DNA of 5,127 nt from Bacillus sp. (in: firmicutes) (lineage in GTDB: Bacteria > Bacillota > Bacilli > Bacillales > Cytobacillaceae): assembly GCA_003457145.1 (NCBI GenBank), contig DMSR01000550.1:308-5434 (forward strand), in the 5' to 3' direction. Positions within the stretch are counted from its first letter, which is position 1, and each line of letters starts with the position of its first letter. The notes under the pieces were generated by a model. The model had not been told where the DNA came from. It did no database searches and was given only the letters and a program-made list of their open reading frames with translations. The position numbers were made by a program, and so were the translations under genes. This document shows positions 1 through 4,725 of the stretch, piece by piece.

Positions 1-38
1 TTGCAATTGTAGCGATTTCGAAATCGCTACAATTGCAA
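1..38. repeat. Perfect 38-bp palindrome at the sequence edge
   Basis: Bases 1-19 are the exact reverse complement of bases 20-38, with no spacer and no mismatch. The right arm reads naturally into the PTS gene (residues EIATIAIG). The left arm in the same frame gives CNCSDF, which is unlike the hydrophobic sequence expected there in an EIIC protein. A zero-loop palindrome starting exactly at base 1 is typical of a fold-back or assembly artefact at a contig end, so bases 1-19 should be treated with caution. A genuine inverted repeat cannot be excluded from this window alone. Confidence 0.9.
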
Positions 39-184
39 TCGGAGTATCAGGTATCCCTCTAGCCTTCCTTGTCCATACGAATGAAATCTTCCTGTATTTA
101 CTCGGCTTGTTAATAGCCTATGTATTCGGATTCATTTTCACATGGACATTCGGATTCAAAGAAGAAATGGCAAAGGGGATTTAA
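2..184 (+). CDS. PTS EIIC C-terminal fragment, probably MurP-like MurNAc transporter (5' truncated)
   Basis: Only the C-terminal end is present: about 60 codons in frame 2, ending in TAA at 182-184. The trustworthy part starts near base 20. It shows the motif GVSGIPLAFL, then a hydrophobic helix (roughly FLYLLGLLIAYVFGFIF), and ends with WTFGFKEEMAKGI. This pattern matches the last membrane segment of EIIC proteins of the glucose/sucrose/beta-glucoside PTS superfamily. The protein stops right after FGFKEEMA, so no EIIA domain is fused to the C-terminus, as in SacP, TreP and MurP. The substrate cannot be read from this fragment. MurNAc or MurNAc-GlcNAc is inferred from the adjacent mupG and murQ. 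A terminator follows, so it appears to end its own transcription unit. The PTS family call is fairly secure; the MurP assignment is tentative. Confidence 0.6.
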   Translation, partial: CNCSDFEIATIAIGVSGIPLAFLVHTNEIFLYLLGLLIAYVFGFIFTWTFGFKEEMAKGI

Positions 185-257
185 TCAGGCTCTTTTGCAG
201 GGAAATGCTCTGCGTAAAACGACAATAACTTCAAAACCGTTCTTTAAAAACTAGAGT

Positions 258-293
258 AAAGGAGGAGAGTTGCTTTCCTCCTTTCTTTTTTCT
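258..293 (+). terminator. Rho-independent terminator after the PTS gene
   Basis: AAAGGAGGA (258-266) pairs perfectly with TCCTCCTTT (276-284) across a 9-nt loop, giving a 9-bp stem. It is followed by CTTTTTTCT (285-293), a good U-tract. It lies 73 bases past the PTS stop codon and upstream of mupG, so the PTS gene and mupG are probably separate transcription units, or mupG receives only read-through. No matching A-tract is seen on the left side, so it looks one-directional. Confidence 0.85.
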
Positions 294-302
294 GTCAGGT
301 AA

Positions 303-340
303 TTGTAAACTCTTGCTTTAGAGTGATACTTACTGATAAA
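303..340 (+). promoter_or_regulatory. Candidate mupG-murQ promoter region (weak)
   Basis: A promoter is expected here because a terminator lies upstream, but no box is strong. Candidate one is TTGTAA (303-308), a 16-nt spacer, then GATACT (325-330). Candidate two is TTGCTT (313-318), a 16-nt spacer, then GATAAA (335-340). The boxes match the sigma-A consensus at only 3-4 of 6 positions each, which would suit an activator-dependent or tightly regulated promoter, or a different sigma factor. The existence of a promoter is inferred from context; its exact position is uncertain. Confidence 0.3.
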
Positions 341-342
341 TA

Positions 343-355
343 GATCCAAGGGATC
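343..355. promoter_or_regulatory. Small dyad in the mupG leader, possible operator
   Basis: GATCC-AAG-GGATC is a perfect 5-bp inverted repeat with a 3-nt spacer. It lies just downstream of the candidate -10 boxes and 11 bases before the mupG Shine-Dalgarno sequence, a suitable place for a repressor. It does not resemble the GTATATAC operators in front of nagA, so a different regulator (for example a MurR/RpiR-type protein) would be needed. A short dyad like this can also occur by chance. Confidence 0.25.
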
Positions 356-365
356 ATTTTAATTT

Positions 366-374
366 AAGGAGGGG
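366..374 (+). promoter_or_regulatory. Strong Shine-Dalgarno sequence fixing the TTG start of mupG
   Basis: AAGGAGGGG ends five bases before the TTG at 380. It is the only good ribosome binding site in the leader and supports TTG as the initiation codon. No ATG at a plausible position competes with it. Confidence 0.85.
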
Positions 375-379
375 CTTCC

Positions 380-1444
380 TTGCTTGGTATTTCCGTTTAT
401 TTAAACAAAGACCGGATGGAGCAAAATGCTGCCTGGATTAAAAAAGCTGCAGGATATGGGCTGAAGTCAATTTTTACCTCCCTCCATATACCTGAAGACA
501 ATCCTGCTGATTACAAGCAACTTCTGCAAGAGCTTGGTAATTTGGCAAAGCAGTATGATATGGAGCTGATGGCGGACGTTTCCCCCCACTCTCTAGGTTA
601 TCTCGGGCTTGATTGGAACAGTTATGAACTATTGCTGGACTGGGGCCTTGCTGGGATCAGGGCCGATTATGGTTTCACACCAGAGCAAATCGTTGAACTT
701 TCCCGTAAAATGAAGATTGGCATCAATGCCAGCACGGTCACGAAGGACGAACTGTCTGCGTGGATTGATGCCGGCATGAAAGCAGAAAACGTAGAGGCGT
801 GGCATAATTTTTATCCGAGACCTGAAACCGGCTTGGACAAATCCTTCCTTATTGAAAGAAACAAGATGTTCCGTTCGATGGGCATCACTACAATGGCCTT
901 TGTTCCAGGTGACAACGAATTGCGCGGACCTTTGCATGCAGGCCTTCCTTCTCTTGAGGAGCATCGCGGGCAATTGCCCCACGTTGCGGCAGCGGAATTA
1001 AAGTTTTCATGTTGTACTGATAAGGTGCTGATTGGAGACCTTACTGTTTCTGAGGAACAATTGGGGTTGTTATCTATCCTTGGGGATGGAATCATCCCTC
1101 TTCGCATCCAATCACTCAATTGGCCACGGTCTGAATGGTTGGGAAGACCGCTTACGAACCGTATGGACCCGGCCCGAGATGTTATACGCGCTGTTGAATC
1201 CCGTTCTTATGCAATGCAGGGAGAGAATCAGTATCTGCCCGAAAACCAGCTGGACAGGACACATGGGACAGTCACAATCGACAATATGCTGTATGGCCGC
1301 TATTCTGGGGAACTGCAGATTGCAGTGAGTGACCTTCCCAGGGATGAAAAAGTTAATTGCATCGGAAAAGTAATCGAACAAGATCTTCCCCTGCTCTCAA
1401 ATATTAAAGCAGGAGGAAAATTTCTATTTATTGTGAGGGAATGA
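380..1444 (+). CDS. mupG: 6-phospho-N-acetylmuramidase MupG (DUF871 family)
   Basis: This 354-residue cytoplasmic protein belongs to the DUF871/MupG family. MupG of Staphylococcus aureus hydrolyses MurNAc-6-phosphate-beta-1,4-GlcNAc, formed during PTS uptake, into MurNAc-6-phosphate and GlcNAc. The N-terminal ~240 residues look like the family's TIM-barrel domain: LGISVYL at 2-8, FTSLHIPED at 32-40, LMADVSP at 63-69, GIRADYGF at 92-99 and AFVPGDNELRGPLHAGLPSLEEHR at 173-196 form its conserved blocks. The rest, with THGTVTIDNMLYGRYSGELQI around 294-314, fits the small cyclophilin-like C-terminal domain. Length and motifs look complete and no signal peptide is seen. The start is TTG with a strong ribosome binding site. 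One base separates its stop from murQ, whose enzyme uses the product, which supports the MurNAc-6P role. The exact substrate within the family is inferred from this context. Confidence 0.88.
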   Translation: MLGISVYLNKDRMEQNAAWIKKAAGYGLKSIFTSLHIPEDNPADYKQLLQELGNLAKQYDMELMADVSPHSLGYLGLDWNSYELLLDWGLAGIRADYGFTPEQIVELSRKMKIGINASTVTKDELSAWIDAGMKAENVEAWHNFYPRPETGLDKSFLIERNKMFRSMGITTMAFVPGDNELRGPLHAGLPSLEEHRGQLPHVAAAELKFSCCTDKVLIGDLTVSEEQLGLLSILGDGIIPLRIQSLNWPRSEWLGRPLTNRMDPARDVIRAVESRSYAMQGENQYLPENQLDRTHGTVTIDNMLYGRYSGELQIAVSDLPRDEKVNCIGKVIEQDLPLLSNIKAGGKFLFIVRE

Positions 1445-1445
1445 C

Positions 1446-2360
1446 ATGAATATCAGTAAACTTAACACAGAGCAGCAAAACCCAAAAACTTTGAATATCG
1501 ACCTGATGACAACTGAAGACATCATCACCGTCATCAACCAGGAGGATACGCTTGTGCCTAACGTAATCGCTAGGCAGGTCCCGGTCATCGCTGAAGTTGT
1601 TGACAGGATTATCGCAGCATTCAAACAAGGCGGCAGGCTGATTTACGTTGGCGCAGGCACGTCGGGAAGGCTGGGGATCATCGATGCGTCTGAATGCCCG
1701 CCTACGTTCGGTACCGATCCTGGCCTCATTGTCGGGGTCATTGCCGGCGGGAAAGAAGCGATGACAGAAGCGATTGAAGGAGTCGAGGATGACACTCAGC
1801 AGGGAAAGGCAGATATGGAAGATATCTCAGTTTCAGCAAATGACATCGTTATCGGTATTGCCGCGAGCGGACGGACACCATATACAATCGGTGCACTGGA
1901 AAACGCAAAACAACTCGGCGCATTAACCGTATCTATCGTTTGCAGCAAAGACTCCGAGATGGAGAAAATCTCTGATTATACCATCGCTGCTGTTGTAGGA
2001 CCTGAAGTTATAACCGGTTCCACAAGGATGAAAGCCGGTACAGCACAAAAGCTGATTTTAAACATGCTAACTACTGCCTCAATGGTCAAGATGGGCAAAG
2101 TATATGGGAATTTGATGGTCGATGTCCAGATGACCAACGAAAAACTCCATAGCCGCGCCGCCAATATCGTGAAGATGGCTACTGGTGCGTCAGATGAAGA
2201 AGCACGTGCGGCTATAAAAGAGCAAAATTATCATACAAAAGCAGCGATCCTGCAAATCATCACCGGACTGCAAGGAACCGAAGCAAAAAGCCTGCTGGAA
2301 AAGCACGATGGCTATCTGCGTGAAGCAATCAGCGAGTATTACAATAGCTCAACAAAATAA
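1446..2360 (+). CDS. murQ: N-acetylmuramic acid 6-phosphate etherase MurQ
   Basis: MurQ cleaves the D-lactyl ether of MurNAc-6-phosphate, giving GlcNAc-6-phosphate and D-lactate in the cytoplasm. The 304-residue protein has the usual family length and a SIS sugar-isomerase fold. Visible motifs are YVGAGTSGRLGIIDASECPPTFG (67-89), IAASGRTPYTIGALENA (138-154) and GPEVITGSTRMKAGTAQK (185-202). Glu83 in DASECPP and Glu114 in GVEDD sit where the E. coli enzyme has its two catalytic glutamates. The C-terminal part (about 240-304, GASDEEARAAI and later) matches the helical tail of the family. The ATG follows the mupG stop by one base. A modest GAGGG (1435-1439) inside the end of mupG serves as ribosome binding site, so translation is probably coupled. 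GlcNAc-6P feeds directly into nagA downstream. Confidence 0.97.
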   Translation: MNISKLNTEQQNPKTLNIDLMTTEDIITVINQEDTLVPNVIARQVPVIAEVVDRIIAAFKQGGRLIYVGAGTSGRLGIIDASECPPTFGTDPGLIVGVIAGGKEAMTEAIEGVEDDTQQGKADMEDISVSANDIVIGIAASGRTPYTIGALENAKQLGALTVSIVCSKDSEMEKISDYTIAAVVGPEVITGSTRMKAGTAQKLILNMLTTASMVKMGKVYGNLMVDVQMTNEKLHSRAANIVKMATGASDEEARAAIKEQNYHTKAAILQIITGLQGTEAKSLLEKHDGYLREAISEYYNSSTK

Positions 2361-2374
2361 TATGGATAAAACAG

Positions 2375-2420
2375 GCCACTTTGCTTTTAGGGGTATTCAC
2401 ATCTTCATAAAAGCGGTGGC
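2375..2420 (+). other. Imperfect hairpin after murQ, no U-tract
   Basis: GCCAC (2375-2379) pairs with GTGGC (2416-2420) and GCTTTTA (2383-2389) pairs with TAAAAGC (2408-2414). An internal bulge (TTT opposite G) and an 18-nt loop complete the structure. It starts 14 bases after the murQ stop. No run of T follows it, so it is not a standard terminator. It may stabilise or mark the 3' end of the mupG-murQ message, or be a leaky attenuator. Without a real terminator here, read-through from murQ into nagA is possible. Confidence 0.4.
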
Positions 2421-2436
2421 AACTCCATATCCCTCC

Positions 2437-2448
2437 CTGTATATACCA
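2437..2448. promoter_or_regulatory. Candidate NagR operator 1 (upstream site)
   Basis: CTGTATATACCA matches the symmetric sequence TGGTATATACCA at 10 of 12 positions and contains the palindromic core GTATATAC. It is the mirror image of operator 2: the 11-mer at 2438-2448 is the exact reverse complement of 2478-2488. The sequence resembles the TGGT(A/C)TAGACCA-type sites of NagR/YvoA/DasR GntR regulators, and such a regulator is encoded downstream. It lies about 58 bases upstream of the nagA -10 box and could act as an auxiliary site. Confidence 0.55.
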
Positions 2449-2477
2449 TACATGAAACCTGCCAAAACAATCTATAG

Positions 2478-2489
2478 TGGTATATACAA
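2478..2489. promoter_or_regulatory. Candidate NagR operator 2 (overlaps nagA -35)
   Basis: TGGTATATACAA matches the symmetric TGGTATATACCA at 10 of 12 positions. With its flanks it reads AGTGGTATATACAACC (2476-2491), close to known NagR/YvoA boxes of the AGTGGTCTAGACCACT type. The core GTATATAC is shared with operator 1 and the two dyad centres are 41 bp apart, about four helical turns. The -35 box of the nagA promoter is inside it, so a bound repressor would block RNA polymerase. Binding by the nagR product is inferred. Confidence 0.65.
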
Positions 2490-2511
2490 CCAAGGGATGT
2501 ATAAGTATAAT
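2483..2511 (+). promoter_or_regulatory. Sigma-A-type promoter of nagA
   Basis: TATACA (2483-2488, 4 of 6 matches to TTGACA) is followed by an exact 17-nt spacer and a perfect TATAAT (2506-2511). The start of transcription would be near 2518, leaving a leader of about 60 bases before nagA. The -35 lies inside candidate operator 2. No clear terminator separates nagA from the downstream genes, so this promoter could also serve nagB and nagR. Confidence 0.65.
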
Positions 2512-2576
2512 ATAAGGTATTACGGGTATAACTTTAAGAAAAAGCAGCGTGAAGACTAAATTTCAGGTGATGAATA

Positions 2577-3752
2577 ATGAAGGACTTAATACTGATAAAT
2601 GCTAAGGTTTTAACAGAAGAAGATTTGATTAATAACGGTTTTGTTCATATAAAAGACGGAAAAATTGCCGAAACTGGAAATCGTACTGAAATTCCTGTGA
2701 TTGGTGAAGAGACAGAAACCGTTGTACTCCCTGAGAATTATACGGTCGTTCCTGGTTTCATCGATGTCCATATCCATGGTGCCGGCGGTGCTGATACGAT
2801 GGATGCAACTACGGAAGCATTGAATACAATGGCTTCTGTTCTTCCTGAGGAGGGGACAACCAGTTTCCTTGCCACAACCATAACTCAAGGTAAAGAACAA
2901 ATAATCAAAGCTTTGATAAATGCCGCTGACTATATTGGCCACCATAATGAACCGGGCAAAGCAGAAGTACTCGGAATTCATTTGGAAGGCCCTTTTATAA
3001 ATGAAGCTCGGAAAGGAGCACAGCCTGCTGACCACATCCTTCCTCCTGACATCCAGCTGTTTGCTGAGATGCAGGAGGCTGCGGGGAATCATATCCGTCT
3101 GGTAACGCTCGCTCCCGAAAAAGAAAATGGGTATGAATTCATTTCATATTTATCAGAGAACGGAGTCATTGCTTCAATCGGCCACTCGGATGCCACTTAT
3201 GAACAAATGGCCAAAGCGGTTAAGGCAGGGGCCACCCATATCACCCACCTGTTCAACGGCATGCGCGGAATGCATCATCGTGACCCGGGTGTAGCAGGAG
3301 CGGCCTTATTGTTCGAAGAACTTAAGATTGAAATAATCGCAGATGGAATCCATGTTGTTCCTGAGATGATTGACTTATCACTGCGGGCAAAAAAAACGGA
3401 TGGGGTTATTTTAGTAACCGATTCGATGAGGGCAAAGTGCCTTAAGAACGGAACATATGACCTTGGCGGCCAGGAAGTCAGTGTTGCCGAGGGAAAAGCG
3501 CTTCTCGCAGATGGAACACTCGCAGGAAGCATTTTAAAGATGAAGGATTCACTGAGGAACATGATGGATTTCACCGATATATCCCTAGAGGAAGCGGTTA
3601 AGCTTGCGAGTGAAAACCCAGCAAAACAGCTAGACATTTTTGACCGAAAAGGAAGCATTGCCAATGGCAAGGATGCTGACTTGGTCATCCTTGATGAAAA
3701 TTTCGAGGTTGCTATGGCTATTTGCCGAGGAGAAGTTAGCTTTAAGCGTTAA
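2577..3752 (+). CDS. nagA: N-acetylglucosamine-6-phosphate deacetylase NagA
   Basis: NagA hydrolyses GlcNAc-6-phosphate to glucosamine-6-phosphate and acetate in the cytoplasm. The 391-residue sequence is a full-length amidohydrolase-superfamily enzyme. A small beta domain at the N-terminus (LINAKVL, residues 6-12) leads into the metal-binding PGFIDVHIHG (59-68), with His65 and His67 as the HxH pair. Glu137 in HLEGPF, His203 in IGHSDA and His224 in THLFNGM complete the expected metal site. His259 in DGIHV should contact the substrate, and Asp282 in VTDSM is the expected catalytic acid/base. The C-terminal KGSIANGKDADLVILD (358-373) closes the beta domain, as usual. The ATG has AGGTGA (2565-2570) six bases upstream. 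It receives GlcNAc-6P from murQ and supplies nagB. The promoter is probably repressed by NagR. Confidence 0.97.
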   Translation: MKDLILINAKVLTEEDLINNGFVHIKDGKIAETGNRTEIPVIGEETETVVLPENYTVVPGFIDVHIHGAGGADTMDATTEALNTMASVLPEEGTTSFLATTITQGKEQIIKALINAADYIGHHNEPGKAEVLGIHLEGPFINEARKGAQPADHILPPDIQLFAEMQEAAGNHIRLVTLAPEKENGYEFISYLSENGVIASIGHSDATYEQMAKAVKAGATHITHLFNGMRGMHHRDPGVAGAALLFEELKIEIIADGIHVVPEMIDLSLRAKKTDGVILVTDSMRAKCLKNGTYDLGGQEVSVAEGKALLADGTLAGSILKMKDSLRNMMDFTDISLEEAVKLASENPAKQLDIFDRKGSIANGKDADLVILDENFEVAMAICRGEVSFKR

Positions 3753-3842
3753 TCCTATTTATAAGATATTTTTGTATTAATTGTTGCTTTTCGAATCAAT
3801 CTTAAATTCCCTTTCCTTTCGAAGATTTCTAACAGAGGAAGG

Positions 3843-3880
3843 TATAATAAATCGTAAAAACCAGAATCCGATTTATAATA
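3843..3880. repeat. Inverted repeat carrying two TATAAT boxes upstream of nagB
   Basis: Bases 3843-3854 (TATAATAAATCG) and 3869-3880 (CGATTTATAATA) are inverted copies with one mismatched pair in 12, separated by 14 bases. The inner 8 bp are perfect. A TATAAT occurs at 3843-3848 and another at 3874-3879, either of which could be a -10 box for nagB, but neither has a convincing -35 seventeen bases upstream. The structure could be an operator, a leader hairpin or chance symmetry in AT-rich DNA. It shows no clear GTATATAC core, so NagR binding here is not supported. Confidence 0.4.
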
Positions 3881-3886
3881 TAAAAT

Positions 3887-3900
3887 TAACAACGCTTACG
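3887..3900 (+). promoter_or_regulatory. Weak cre-like (CcpA) site upstream of nagB
   Basis: TAACAACGCTTACG agrees with the catabolite-responsive consensus TGWAANCGNTNWCA except at three positions. The central CG and the right half CGCTTAC are intact. It lies between the TATAAT boxes and the nagB ribosome binding site, where CcpA could act as a roadblock. Carbon catabolite control of amino-sugar genes is common in Bacillus, but three mismatches make this only a candidate. Confidence 0.25.
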
Positions 3901-3914
3901 AAATATAGATTAAA

Positions 3915-3925
3915 AAAGAGGTGAT
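3915..3925 (+). promoter_or_regulatory. Shine-Dalgarno sequence deciding the nagB start
   Basis: AAAGAGGTGAT is nearly a full complement of the 16S rRNA 3' end. An in-frame GTG at 3921 lies inside this sequence, so it cannot be the start. The ATG at 3930, four bases after it, is the initiation codon. Confidence 0.85.
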
Positions 3926-3929
3926 ATCG

Positions 3930-4655
3930 ATGAAATTGATCAAAACCAAAAACTATGAGGAATTGAGTCACCAGGCTGCAGGCCAAATCATCTCGAGGAT
4001 TACGTCGAATCCAAGCCTTAACCTTGGTCTTGCAACCGGGAGCACTCCAACTCTTGTCTATAAAAAGCTCATTCAAGATCACGATGAAAATCGTACGTCC
4101 TATAAGAAAATCAATACTTTCAACTTGGACGAGTATATCGGAATACCAAAAAAAGATCCTCAAAGCTATCACTATTTCATGTGTGAAAATTTGTTTAATC
4201 ATATCGATATTCCATTAGAACAAACCCACATCCCTGATGGTACCGCAAAAGACCTTGGAGCTGAATGCACACGCTATGAGCGATTCATCCAGGAGCATGG
4301 CGGTGTAGACCTTCAGATTCTCGGGATCGGACAGAATGGACATATCGGCTTTAATGAACCAGGGACAGCCTTTACAAGCCGGACACATATCATTAACCTC
4401 TCAGACAGCACACGCAAGGCAAATTCAAGATTTTTCGAATCCCTTGAAGATGTTCCGACCCAGGCAATCACGATGGGTATTTCTTCTATTATGGCAAGCA
4501 AGGAAATCTTCCTGCTGGTTTCTGGAGCGTCCAAGGCACAGGCGCTACTCCGCTTGATGAACGGAGAAATCAGTGAGGACTTCCCTGCTTCAATACTGCA
4601 GGAACATGGAAATGTCACTATTTTCGCGGATGAAGAAGCATTAAAATTACTGTAG
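3930..4655 (+). CDS. nagB: Glucosamine-6-phosphate deaminase NagB (short Bacillus type)
   Basis: NagB converts glucosamine-6-phosphate to fructose-6-phosphate and ammonia, sending amino sugars into glycolysis. From the ATG at 3930 the protein has 241 residues, the usual length of the short Bacillus form. The E. coli enzyme is about 25 residues longer and allosteric. Motifs in order are GLATGSTP (33-40, phosphate loop), FNLDEY with Asp67 as the expected general base, and GIGQNGHIGFNEPG (132-145) with catalytic His138 and Glu143. Position 136 is Asn where E. coli NagB has Asp, which is common in Gram-positive forms and not a defect. SRFF (166-169) and the C-terminal VTIFADEEA (229-237) also fit. 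It is 177 bases from nagA, unlike the tight nagAB spacing of B. subtilis, and the gap may carry its own promoter. An upstream GTG at 3921 is rejected as start because it lies within the ribosome binding site. Confidence 0.96.
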   Translation: MKLIKTKNYEELSHQAAGQIISRITSNPSLNLGLATGSTPTLVYKKLIQDHDENRTSYKKINTFNLDEYIGIPKKDPQSYHYFMCENLFNHIDIPLEQTHIPDGTAKDLGAECTRYERFIQEHGGVDLQILGIGQNGHIGFNEPGTAFTSRTHIINLSDSTRKANSRFFESLEDVPTQAITMGISSIMASKEIFLLVSGASKAQALLRLMNGEISEDFPASILQEHGNVTIFADEEALKLL

Positions 4656-4658
4656 AGT

Positions 4659-4675
4659 CCCTTAGAAGGTAAGGG
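4659..4675 (+). other. Small hairpin between nagB and nagR
   Basis: CCCTTA (4659-4664) pairs perfectly with TAAGGG (4670-4675) over a 5-nt loop, just after the nagB stop. It is followed by a tandem ATTA/ATTAATTA tract (4677-4691), not a U-run. It is therefore at most a weak terminator or an RNA-processing or stability element that could lower nagR expression relative to nagB. Confidence 0.35.
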
Positions 4676-4725
4676 CATTAATTAATTAATTCAGGAAATT
4701 CTGTATGCAGTCAGGAGAATGGCCA

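Noticed and set aside
124..158. Direct repeat ATTCGGATTCA (124-134 and 148-158)
   Set aside because: Both copies encode FGF/FGF-like residues in the last PTS membrane segment, and short repeats of this kind are expected in such hydrophobic sequence.
193..219. Possible hairpin TTTTGCAG / CTGC-GT-AAAA after the PTS gene
   Set aside because: The GC part is only 4 bp with a 2-base bulge and no U-tract follows. The real terminator is at 258-293.
2453..2466. cre-like sequence TGAAACCTGCCAAA between the two operators
   Set aside because: It lacks the central CG and has three mismatches to the CcpA consensus at conserved positions.
2308..2559. 83-residue plus-strand open frame spanning the murQ end and the murQ-nagA gap
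   Set aside because: It starts inside murQ in another frame, has no ribosome binding site and a low-complexity Tyr/Lys/Ile-rich product, and runs through the operators and the nagA promoter. It is chance coding in a regulatory region.
2610..3092. 160-residue minus-strand open frame opposite nagA
   Set aside because: It lies wholly antisense to a clear nagA reading frame and its Cys/Phe/Arg-rich product matches no family I recognise. It is a shadow frame.
3921..3929. In-frame GTG at 3921 as the nagB start
   Set aside because: The GTG is part of the Shine-Dalgarno sequence GAGGTGAT. The ATG at 3930 is correctly spaced and matches the family N-terminus.
4705..4725. Upstream in-frame ATG at 4705 as the nagR start
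   Set aside because: The ATG at 4726 has a better ribosome binding site (AGGAGA, 7 bases away) and gives an N-terminus like that of YvoA. The upstream start only adds MQSGEWP.
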